Program-made: the position numbers and the translations under genes
Notes under the pieces: generated by a model
Told to the model about the DNA's origin: nothing
The model's database searches: none
What the model saw: only the letters and a program-made list of their open reading frames with translations
From: Chrysolina oricalcia
Taxonomy: Eukaryota > Arthropoda > Insecta > Coleoptera > Chrysomelidae
Direction of reading: 5' to 3'
DNA length: 64,000 nucleotides
NCBI GenBank assembly: GCA_944452925.2
Contig: OX101822.2
Coordinates: 17,985,032-18,049,031 of the forward strand
In this document: piece after piece, positions 55,301 through 64,000 of the stretch
Numbering within the stretch: the stretch's first letter is position 1
Layout of the letters: each line of letters opens with the position of its first letter

Positions 55301-56650
55301 ATGTTGATTTCATTGGAAATATGAATAGGATGTTCATGAAGTCAGTTATGGAATCATCTGCGACTGAAAGTTAAACTATAGTCGCTATTTTCATCGTACA
55401 AGGAAGGGATTCATGTTGTAAAGAGAAACATTCTAAATTGAAAATTGAACCAATACATGACTCCTCTGGAAATGGAAAAACCTACGATAAATTGAAGAAA
55501 CTTTTTTGTAATATCTAACAAAAAACAACTACTTCACCGGCTAAAGCCACGCTGGACATTGAACTACATCTTATAGATATTGTGAAATACCCTACATAAC
55601 TTGAGAGAAAAATTCTGAAAGTGAAAATTTGCATTTTCATTCAGATAGTTGATTATTTATTAAATGTTCAGTTTCCATTGGAGATTCTTATCTATAAATG
55701 AGATAAGGGGGAATATTATTCAGAAGTATCACTCACAGAAAATCGCTCATTTCATTGATGCGTGAATTGCATCAATTTCACTCTTCTAAGATCATCAGGG
55801 AGGTTGGAAGAATTGGGAAACACACTCTTCAAAAGCAATTTCACACTGTAATGATGGAATTGTTGGACTATTTCTTGTGCGGTGACACTTTGAAAACATT
55901 TTTCTGACATAAAACCTGTCATGGGTATGGCATGTTGATTTTATTGAGAATATAAACAGGATGTTCATAAAGTCAGTTGTGGAATCATCTGCGACTGAAA
56001 GTTAAACTTTAGTCGCTATGTTCATCGTACAAGATAACCTCTCTTGGAAGGGATTCATGTTGTAAAGAGAAACATTCTAAATTGAAAATTGAACCAATAC
56101 ATGACTCCTCTGGAAATGGAAAAACCTACGATAAATTGAAGAAACTTTTTTGTAATATCTAACAAAAAACAACTACTTCACCGGCTAAAGCCACGCTGGA
56201 CATTGAACTACATCTTATAGATATTGTGAAATACCCTACATAACTTGAGAGAAAAATTCTGAAAGTGAAAATTTGCATTTTCATTCAGATAGTTGATTAT
56301 TTATTAAATGTTCAGTTTCCATTGGAGATTCTTATCTATAAATGAGATAAGGGGGAATATTATTCAGAAGTATCACTCACAGAAAATCGCTCATTTCATT
56401 GATGCGTGAATTGCATCTATTTTACTCTTCTAAGATCATCAGGGAGGTTGGAAGAATTGGGAAACACACTCTTCAAAAGCAATTTCACACTGTAATGATG
56501 GAATTGTTGGACTATTTCTTGTGCGGTGACACTTTGAAAACATTTTTCTGACATAAAACCTGTCATGGGTATGGCATGTTGATTTTATTGGGAATATGAA
56601 CAGGATGTTCATAAAGTCAGTTGTGGAATCATCTGCGACTGAAAGTTAAG
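55301..56650. repeat. Tandem duplication: units of 631 and 644 bp plus a partial third
   Basis: Units start at ATGTTGATTT (55301), 55932 and 56576; the third stops at 56650 after CTGCGACTGAAAGTTAA. Units 1 and 2 are nearly identical by eye; the main difference is a gap of about 13 bp (ATAACCTCTCTTGG present only in unit 2). Related single copies lie at 19047-19240 and 58990-59300. No coding capacity. Confidence 0.93.
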
Positions 56651-57329
56651 GTTCATATAAACCCATGAAAAAATTAACGGCAAGTTTAAAAATTCTGAAA
56701 AAAAGTTATTTTGGCATTCAAATTAAATAATTAGAGAGCTGTAGAAGAAAATCTGATGAACAATTTTCGAGGTAAAAAATAAAAACCTAATTTTTAAAGG
56801 TTTTTTTTAAGTTTTCCCAAAAACCACTCATCAGATTCCATTTCAAATATCATAACATATCAATGTCAAAGTAAAAGATAATTACGATTTTTTTCAGAAT
56901 TTTCAAACTTCAACGATCCCTCACAATTTAAAAAAATTCTGAAAATCTTGTTATAAAATCAAAGACAGTTGAGAAAAATCGCTTTTGCAAGTGATATTTA
57001 TATGAAATTTAGAAGACTGAACATTGAGGAACTATTCATACTAGTTTTCAGACAAAATCAAACGATTTATATGTTTATTAATGATTTTCAAAAACTCAGA
57101 CAAAAAACGGTAAATCGCTCCAGTAAGTGAACCCTCTGTAGTACATGAACGAAAAGACGAAAATAGTTCTGCGACTGATGAAAGTTACTTCTATAGGGGT
57201 TTGTCAGTTCATCAGTTGGATGTTGGATTGGTCCGCCTGAAGCCTTGGAGTCCTTGGATACAATTGAAGAAGTATGTTGTTATTTGTTAAAAAAAAATTG
57301 TAAGAAAAAGAATGAACCAACTTTAAAGA
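56651..57329. other. AT-rich intron sequence
   Basis: Follows the tandem array. No gene or repeat recognised. Confidence 0.6.
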
Positions 57330-58000
57330 AAATGGTCCCCACCATTGGAAACACTGAAAACGATTCAAAAGATAACCCCTTTTAGAACAGAAGGAGGGCT
57401 CTATCCATGGTAAGCCTGGATGTTCTGCAAATCAACGGAAATTTGCAGACATGGAAAATACATCACTGTTTCTGAAAAATGTGGTTTAGTACACCCATTA
57501 CAAAACAGAAGACTCCACAAATTTTCCTAAACTTGCGGACATGATTAGGCACGGGGGTTAAGTTCGAAAAATGAGGCCTCCACCCAATACAAATCTAAGG
57601 GCGCTGCAAATTTCCAGAAATTTTCAGATAGGACACAGCAAGGAACACTGAATTCGAATAATGAAGTCTCCGAGGTCTCCACCCAATTCGATTAACGAGG
57701 TCACCGAGGTCTCCAGCCAACAAAAGAGCGAAGACACTACAAATTCAACCAAATTCGTAGACATGACTCAGCAGAGGCCCACAGTATTCGAAAAACGAGG
57801 TCCCCGAGGTGTCCACCCAACAAAATTATGGAGGCACTGTGAATTCCACCAAATTCACAGACAGGACTCAACTGATCTCGAAAAATTATTTCCCCGAGGT
57901 TTTCACTCAAAAAAAAAACAAGAGGCTCTGTTAGTTTCACTAAATTCACTGACAAGGCTCTGTAGAGATCGCTAATCAACAGTAATGAGGCCCGCGAAGT
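57330..58000 (+). repeat. Minisatellite, units of about 90-105 bp (direct wing)
   Basis: About seven diverged units. Each has a GAGG(T/C)C(T/C)CC(G/A)AGGT.TCCACCCAA block, an A(A/T)AAATT or CACCAAATT(C/T).CAGACA block and a (C)TCGAA(A/T)A end; boundaries fall near 57570, 57660, 57790 and 57880. Divergence between units is high, so this is an old array. An apparent 104-codon + frame here is built from the repeat. Confidence 0.75.
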
Positions 58001-58104
58001 CTACATTCACAAAGAAAGATGGAGATACTGTAAAACTGAAATATTTTGTAAACCACTGAATAATAAGCCTATACGAAGAGCTGGAAAAGATAAGAAAAGA
58101 GAAG

Positions 58105-58320
58105 AAAAGAAAAAAGAGTGTTGTCCATGAATTTGGTGAAAACTTTTGGTTTTGGTTGGATGCAGACCTCGGGGGCCTCATTATTCGGTTTCAACGTCCC
58201 TTGCTGTGTTATGTCAACAAATTTCAGGAAATTTGTTGCGCGTGCCCTCAGATTTGTCTTGGATGGAGACCTCATTGTCCAAACTCAACACCCCATACTG
58301 AGATATGTGTGCAAGTTTGA
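58105..58320 (-). repeat. Minisatellite, inverted wing
   Basis: On the minus strand two units read ACAATGAGGTCTCCATCCAAG..ACACAGCAAGGGACG and ATAATGAGGCCCCCGAGGTC, matching the direct wing in reverse orientation. About 100 bp of other sequence separates the two wings. Confidence 0.75.
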
Positions 58321-59025
58321 AAAAATATAATAGGAAAGTTTGAACCGAAATTATTATAATAATGATTAAAAAATGAATTGGATGTTTTCCACCATCATGA
58401 ATCATGACTTTGTATGTATCTTATTAATGTTGACTTGTTACTATAACACCTCATGTTTAATGTCTAGGTAAAGAAAATAAACCTTTCCGACAGCTCGACC
58501 AAATAACAAAGAGTATTATTTTAAACAGCCCAGTATTTTGACTGCATTGAGGATGCAGTCATCCACATTTTTCCTCAACTAGTCAGTCAAGACTACCCTT
58601 CACCTCATACATATTATTTATATTCTATATCTCTAATGTAGATAATACAGTGAATGAATAATTCATTATTGAAGAGAAATAAATCACAAAATCATCGCCA
58701 CAACGAACAAGAATTGTAATAATAATTATCATTACTAGTAATCCGGCTATCCGTAATATAGCTACATAATGCATTGAACCACATTACCACAACTGATACC
58801 AGATAATGATTAATAATCCTGTGAGCTATTTCGCAGTACTCCGAATAATGTGGAGATGTGGCAACAATGCATTAGCAGTAAGGTTGACCGTTGCAGAAAA
58901 CTGTAATTTATACGGATATATTATAAAAGATCGCTGTTACTAAGGTATGAAAAACATATCTTGTCAGTGCCATCTTACAGTTCAGAAACGCGAAATATTT
59001 GACTTTACATGAACCTTAAACTTTA
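58321..59025. other. Intron sequence, no gene recognised
   Basis: AT-rich. The last 30 bp belong to a copy of the 55301-56650 repeat family. Confidence 0.55.
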
Positions 59026-59195
59026 GGCTGGATTCCCACAGATCCGATGTCCGATGATCCGATGGTACGAAAATGTTCTGATTGGTTGAATTGGTAGGTG
59101 TGACAACAAATCAACCAATCAGGACATTTTGCCAACCAATCAGAACATTTTCGTACCATCGTATCATCGGACGTCGGATCTGTGGGAATTCAGCC
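59026..59195. mobile_element. 170-bp MITE with TTA target duplication
   Basis: The terminal arms GGCTGGATTCCCACAGATCCG and the inverse extend about 55 bp each and then fold again through an internal CCAATCAGAACATTTT/GATTGG repeat. TTA flanks both ends (59023-59025, 59196-59198). The host repeat is known without the insertion at 55385 and 56015 (GTTAAACTTTAGTCGCTAT), where only one TTA occurs. A 3-bp TTA duplication suggests PIF/Harbinger. Confidence 0.88.
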
Positions 59196-59407
59196 TTAGT
59201 CGCTATTTTCATCGTACAAGATAACCTCTCTTGGAAGGGATTCATGTTGTAAAGAGAAACATTCTAAATTGAAAATTGAACCAATACATGACTCCTCTGG
59301 CACACGTATACAAATAGCCAGTCGCAAAAACGTTTTCGAGATCGCAGTTTTTACGATGTTTCATTCGTTCGGAACACTATACAGGAGGTTCTATAGAAAA
59401 ACTCAGA

Positions 59408-59672
59408 CAGAGTTATGATTAATATAGTTGAGAAATAAAACGTACTGATCGACAAGCGTAAGGATGCCTCCGAGAATTGCTTGCGCAGTAGACAAAACCC
59501 TGGAGTGGGGCAGGAGCTCAATCGCTCTGCCTTATTAAACACTATAAACAGTAGTCGATCTTTGTCGCACATCTATCTACTCACGCTTTCTATCGATTGC
59601 GCATCTCAGAGGCATCCTTACGCTTGTCGATCTGTAACAACTTTATGATGAATGCAGTTGAGATGTAAATAA
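59408..59672. repeat. Small element with inverted core and direct flanking repeats
   Basis: GATCGACAAGCGTAAGGATGCCTC at 59448-59472 recurs inverted at about 59607-59632. Outside, GTTATGATTAATATAGTTGAGA (59413) and TTTATGATGAATGCAGTTGAGA (59643) are direct repeats. Looks like a rearranged non-autonomous element. Confidence 0.6.
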
Positions 59673-59699
59673 CTAAAGAAATATGTTAGCCGGAATTCT

Positions 59700-61160
59700 T
59701 TGACTGGGTTCGAATCCTGGCATAGATATCAACGATCTGGTCATGCAACACACTGACAAAGTGTGGCAAGATAAACTGGAGAAGCTGGACGTTCGTGACA
59801 ACTTTCTGTGACACGTCCAAAAGCTCTTCGAGGCCGTGCCAACCATAAACAGGGGTGACGTTCGTGCAGAGTAGATTGAAGGCGAGGGATGTCAATGAGG
59901 AGCAGGTGGAGTGCTCGAGGCGCGTAGATCACCTACGAGAGTCACCGGTTCCTCCATTGGGCTATGATCTGTTCCCAAAATAATGATGAGCAGTAAGGAT
60001 CTATTGGAGGTCGTTAAACGACTTCCAACACGAAAGGCGCCTGGCCAGGATGGTAATGATGCAATTTTGCTCAAGAACATCCCACGCAAATCCCTGATAC
60101 AGCTACTAAACATCGTAAATGCAATACTGAGATAGCAGTATTATCCAGACTGTTCAATGCGGCCTGTGATAATTCCGATGCTGAAGCCTGACAAGGACAA
60201 ATACCAACCAAAAAGCTACCGCCTGATCTCGCTGCTTGGCGTGATTGCAAAGGCAGTCGATAAAATCATCATCAAAAGGCTGTTGATCCCTGAAACTCGT
60301 CCTGGACGTGCAGTTCGACCTCGCAGGTAGTCCGAGTTGTGCATGGAGTGAAAGAGGCCTACCACCAAGGCCTCAATACAGACATGGTGCTGTTGAACTT
60401 GGAAAAGGCCTTTGACACCGTGTGAGTGGAAGGTTTGATCAGCAAGATGTCAGGAGCAGGCATGCCTTCAAATGTAGTAAGAATGATCGATTCATACCTC
60501 ACAGGTAGGATTTTGTGGTAAGAGTAAATAGAAATCTTTCGTCGGGTTATTCAGTCGAAGCGGGTGTCCCACGGAGCTCGTGCTTGTCTCCACACTTACA
60601 CGATTTCCCAGATCGGTGAGATTGATATACGCGGACGATACCGCAGTATACGCACACTCATTCTCTAGCGTGGACACTGCCCAGAAGATCCAAATTGATT
60701 TGGATGGGGTGGTAGTGCCGTATATGGAGAATAATAAGATTAGGGTAAGTCAGGGTAAGAGTCTCGAAGCTGCCTCCTCGTGGAATGAGGACCAAGGACA
60801 AATACGTGACATAGTCGAGTGCTGTGAGGTACCTGAGAGTACAACTCGACGAGTGTATGTCATTTAGCAGGCACATAAACCTTGATATTCAGAGTGCTGG
60901 AGCTGTTGTCAAGCGAACCTACCCTCTGATAGCCAGACATTCTAAACTAAGCACTAACAACAGCTGCTTATTTATAAGCAGATAATAATACCTGCAATGC
61001 TGTACGCTTGTCTTGTGTTCTGCAGCCTTCTCCCCACGCCTCTCACGAGGCTGGACAGGATGCAGAAAAAGGTACTTCGTATCGTCACGAACAGTGATAT
61101 AGATACATTCGCCTGACTGACCTGCGAGAGATCAGTTGCGTCGAGTCGGTCCGGACGTAT
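59700..61160 (+). mobile_element. Jockey-like LINE, decayed and GC-richer than its surroundings
   Basis: Motifs in several + frames: RLPTRKAPGQDGND (about 60014), SMRPVIIPMLKPDKD (60163), SYRLISLLGVIAKAVDKII (60208), LLNLEKAFDTV (60390), SYLTG.. (60490), EAGVPRSSCLSPHLH (about 60555), YADDTAVYAHS (60630) and thumb text with LARHSKLSTNN-like and LTRLDRMQKKVLRIVTNS. Stops and indels throughout. No endonuclease is readable. A different lineage from the FADDT-type LINEs at the left, judged by codon use and motifs. Confidence 0.85.
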
Positions 61161-61169
61161 AGGTGTTAG

Positions 61170-61639
61170 AAATTTTTCATACAAATTTTATAAATACTTC
61201 TTACTCAGAAGCCCTTTGACGAGAGATTTTACTCGTACTTATCTATCAAGCTCTGGATTTATTCCCAGAATTTTACGAAGAACCGGGCCTGTAAAAGGCA
61301 GCCAAGTGTAGAATAAGCCCACTTTCTAAACCCGGTTTTTTGCTGTGAGCTTTTACCGGGGCACGCTCGTTTTAATTATCCAGTCTCTGTATATAACACT
61401 TACAAGCATAAGCTAGCAGAAGGCGTGGATTCTGTTAGAAACCACCTTATCTTCGCATATAAATGGACCTGCCCTCTTAAAACGCTGGTGCCGTTGCAAG
61501 TGTCTTCCGCCAGGGGGATTAAAGGGCGGTTGAGCGCTGAAGTCGGGGATTGGATTATCGACAGTCCAATGCCTGGCACACAGTCTGTTATCCTGATCTA
61601 CCTTCTTTCCCGGACGGATAGGATGAAGAGAGAAGAAAC
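61170..61639. other. No gene recognised
   Basis: A short + frame at 61425-61670 has no recognisable domain. Possible repeat but no partner in the window. Confidence 0.4.
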
Positions 61640-61781
61640 AAATGTTATGTTCCAGTTAAACTCCAGATAATTAACCAATAGTTTAGACGGTGAATGACAT
61701 CCTTTAAATGGTGTTGAAGGTTCACATTCTAACCATTAGCTAATTAATCTGGAGCTTAACTGGAACATGTGGAACTGACCC
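61640..61781. mobile_element. Palindromic MITE, related to 61855-62003
   Basis: ATGTTCCAGTTAAACTCCAG at the left and CTGGAGCTTAACTGGAACAT at the right form an imperfect hairpin, with AACCATTAG-type text in the middle that is shared with the next element. The right end GACCC is followed by TTA; the left terminus lacks the matching GGGTC and seems truncated. Confidence 0.7.
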
Positions 61782-61854
61782 TTAATCTGTTTGAATTTGG
61801 TTATTTATTCTGACTGGCGAGGGGCCTGGGCTCGAGTCCCGGCTGGTTCGCTAA

Positions 61855-62003
61855 GGGCCGGTTGTATGCGTTCATTTTAAACTCCGGATCTACTAACTGA
61901 TGGTTAAAATGTGAGCCATTGCAACATCGTTTAATGGATACGTTTCCATTCTAAACCATTGGTTAGTCTATTCGCAGTTTAACGGGACCTATACAACTGT
62001 CCC
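61855..62003. mobile_element. 149-bp MITE, PIF/Harbinger-like
   Basis: The left end GGGCCGGTTGTAT and right end ATACAACTGTCCC are inverted, flanked by TAA on both sides (61852-61854, 62004-62006). The interior AACTGATGGTTAAAATG / CATTCTAAACCATTGGTTAG is also inverted. Only about 170 bp before the last Pka-R1 exon. Confidence 0.82.
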
Positions 62004-62175
62004 TAATTTATTCCTTTCTATTGATTTACAGACACCAAAACTACCCATTACAGTAAATAACTGTATAAAAGTATATCTTTATTACTTTCGTTAAATGGTC
62101 TGTAAGAATTCTATGAATTGCAAGCCAACCCGTTCACAACTGTCATACAATAATAGTTTTTTTTTTGTGTTTCAG

Positions 62176-62260
62176 ATTCGAGAGGGTTTTGGGACTTTGC
62201 GCAGACATACTAAAAAGGAACATAACACAATACAACAGCTATGTGTCCCTTTCCGTTTAA
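62176..62260 (+). CDS. Pka-R1: cAMP-dependent protein kinase type I regulatory subunit, terminal exon D
   Basis: A short last exon after TTTTTTTTTTGTGTTTCAG. Its first base completes the split Arg codon (AG|A), then 27 codons FERVLGLCADILKRNITQYN, SYVSLSV and TAA at 62258-62260. This is the invariant C-terminal end of type I regulatory subunits (FERVLGPC..ILKRNI.QYNSFVSLSV), with the usual Pro replaced by Leu and Phe by Tyr. These residues cap cyclic-nucleotide-binding domain B. Confidence 0.98.
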
Positions 62261-62480
62261 TACTTAACACGTTGACTTGAACTAAACATTTAGCCAAATT
62301 GAAAGTCTTGATTTTTCGTGTAGAAATTGAATTTTTCGTTTTGATATTTATCTGTTACTTATTTATTGTTGGGGAAGTGCCGTCGTAACATGATTCAGTA
62401 ACAAAATATTTTTGTACGTTTAGACATCTGCTCTTTTTAACGAAAGAATGATCATGCGCGGCGGCACTTCCGGAGCTTTT

Positions 62481-62486
62481 ATTAAA
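62481..62486 (+). terminator. Candidate polyadenylation signal ATTAAA
   Basis: First polyA-signal-like hexamer after the Pka-R1 stop, 220 bp downstream. A second candidate, AATAAA, lies at 62819-62824. Neither can be confirmed without transcripts. Confidence 0.35.
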
Positions 62487-62773
62487 TTTATGATTACATA
62501 ACAATATTAATGATTCATTACGTGATTCGGCCCACTTTTGTAAATCTTTGGCATCAAGTGGAATGCAGAATTGCTGTCGCTGCTATATTGGAATTGGAAA
62601 GGTCTTTAACCATTCTTGGGTCTTAATTACAAATCATGACTTATGAAGAGTAATGAGAAGAAGTTTAGTACTTCAAGTGTTTTAGGTAGGTAAATGCTTG
62701 TTTATCTGACCAGTTAATATTACAAATTAGACACAACCTACAACATGCTGTGCATGCGCATATGATGAAATAC

Positions 62774-63286
62774 TGTTAGTAGAATTCTTCTGGACTTCCA
62801 TTGTCTAGAAACAAAGAAAATAAATTCAATCAAGTGTATGAATGCGACAAGATATCTCGGATACTCATTATATAGTCTGCGTCATTAGCATGCAACTAAT
62901 GTACCTGCCATAAAGGTAATTATGATTTTCGAGGGGTCTCTCAGATCGTCAATGTTAATTAATGTGGTAGCTTGCCTGTTCCGAACTAATACAACTTCAT
63001 TTCGGAATATTTCAGGTACACCGATCTTCATTGGGTTTTCTAGCGAGTGTTATTATTGATGACCAGTCCTGCCTGGTCTTGACATAGAGTTTTATTCAAA
63101 ATTTCAATCGATCTAGCTGAGTGATAAGTGGCTTCCACACATTCTGAATCTCCATGCTCGGCTGACTGAAAACGTCTTTATATTTCACGTCATATATTCT
63201 GAATAATGACGAATGAATGAAACACATGCTGAGAATTTATTTTCTTTGTTTCCAGACAATGGAAGTCCAGAAGAATTCTACTAACA
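62774..63286. repeat. 54-bp near-perfect inverted repeats around 405 bp
   Basis: 62774-62827 and 63233-63286 are inverted copies differing at one base by eye. The left arm carries the AATAAA at 62819-62824. The spacer encodes nothing recognisable and I see no target duplication outside. Confidence 0.9.
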
Positions 63287-63951
63287 CTAATACATTGTCA
63301 ACCACTTTCAAACAAATGATGGAATACTGTTTGGGATTTTAACGTATCATCCTTTGGGAGAGGTTAATCCAACGTCGGATTGTTGGCAAAAGGGCCTACC
63401 GGGAAATTTATCAGTGGGGCCTCCCAATTGTGCTTTTGCTAGGGGTTGTTCAATAACATGTTGTGGATCTAGAGTGACTGAGGAAAAACTCACCAAGCTA
63501 TAAACTCCCTTATCCAGTGTCAATTTTATTTCAATAATTCTTCTCAATTGTTTTTGGAAGATAATTCTTTTCTGAGTTTAATGCTATACAAGTGGATTTT
63601 CATGCATAATTAGGAAAAATAAATTTAAGTTACTCATTTTCCTTTTTCTTTTATCAGAATCGGACAATATAAAACAAAGTAATCTGTTCATTTTAACTCT
63701 CAATGGCTGAACCAGGGCCAATTTGACCCTGCACAATTTTAATTTGCTGACTATGTGCTGCATGTACATTCTTTTCATTTGGTCGTTTCAGTACTTTTCC
63801 GTCGGTTGCTAAATGGACGTTGAAGGTGTATTTTGGTGTTCTATTCCGTATGAAAATAACGAAAGTAAGCGTTACAGGGTCAATTCGACCCCGGTACAGT
63901 AAATGCGTTTTCTTTTTCGCTCTTTCTTTGAGCGCATTTGTCGAAAGTATT
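63287..63951. other. No gene recognised; piggyBac-like palindromic motifs
   Basis: GGGCCAATTTGACCCT (about 63716-63731) and AGGGTCAATTCGACCCC (about 63877-63893) are similar palindromic motifs upstream of the Met codon at 63952; such GGTCAA.TTGACC motifs are seen at piggyBac-type element ends. A TTAA lies at 63694-63697. Confidence 0.35.
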
Positions 63952-64000
63952 ATGGCTGGTCCATCACGGACAGTAAAGTTAACAAACCCAGACTATGAAG
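63952..64000 (+). CDS. Start of an unidentified frame, possibly a piggyBac-type transposase
   Basis: ATG at 63952 opens MAGPSRTVKLTNPDYE and runs off the window. A short N-terminus with LTNPDYE recalls some piggyBac-like (PGBD) transposases, and the upstream GGGTCAA palindromes agree. Sixteen codons cannot settle it. Confidence 0.3.
   Translation, partial: MAGPSRTVKLTNPDYE

Noticed and set aside
57661..57975. 104-codon + frame in the minisatellite
   Set aside because: Its sequence is just the ~95-bp repeat unit translated.
1..64000. CRISPR arrays, bacterial operons, ribosome binding sites
   Set aside because: Spliced host gene, insect-type retroelements and SINE show this is eukaryotic nuclear DNA; no regularly spaced short repeats with unique spacers were seen.

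Overview
This is eukaryotic DNA, almost certainly from an insect. It is AT-rich and repeat-laden, and its one recognisable host gene has spliced exons with GT/AG borders. That gene is the type I regulatory subunit of cAMP-dependent protein kinase (Pka-R1/PRKAR1). The species cannot be named from the sequence; the repeat mix (Jockey-like and RNase-H LINEs, mariner, PIF/Harbinger-like MITEs, Penelope, gypsy) would suit a beetle or another insect with a large genome.

Host gene. Four + strand exons at 23245-23601, 43058-43306, 54235-54497 and 62176-62260 join in frame. They encode about 317 residues: linker, pseudosubstrate site, both cyclic-nucleotide-binding domains and the C-terminus. Introns are about 19.5, 10.9 and 7.7 kb. 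The N-terminal dimerisation/docking exon was not found, so roughly the left third of the window is probably intron or 5' flank.

Layout. 1-23 kb: fragments of a Jockey-like LINE (1-2350), a tRNA-derived SINE, a decayed RNase-H LINE (LOA-like) at 5.5-7.8 kb, a 745-bp TIR element, a duplicated unclassified repeat unit (8.8-14.4 kb), a broken mariner (14.75-15.97 kb), and two more LINEs, one split by a 649-bp near-perfect palindrome. 23.6-43 kb (first intron): a deleted gypsy with a LINE apparently nested in its LTR region, a 560-bp insertion carrying hammerhead ribozyme motifs, more LINE remnants, a cryptic GGATTTCC-rich repeat, a 226-codon reading frame holding an unidentified conserved-looking protein, a 2.4-kb TIR element inside a LOA copy, GC-rich hairpins, and an apparently full-length two-ORF LINE (38394-42819) inside another LOA copy with a 9-bp target duplication. 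43.3-54.2 kb (second intron): an inverted duplication of a Penelope-like element, a long LOA fragment with an open 673-codon frame, and a decayed OARD1-like macro domain just upstream of a putative LTR. 54.5-62.2 kb (third intron): two tandem units of about 635 bp, a 95-bp minisatellite with an inverted wing, a MITE whose empty site is present nearby, and a decayed Jockey LINE. 62.3-64 kb: Pka-R1 3' region, a 54-bp inverted repeat, and the start of a possible transposase frame.

How it fits together. Only Pka-R1 looks functional as a host gene; nearly everything else is mobile DNA, much of it nested, so a relative order of insertions can be read. The observations most worth following are the hammerhead-bearing tandem unit (27701-28260), the macro domain beside an LTR (51560-52675), the Penelope inverted duplication without its catalytic aspartates, and the full-length LINE.
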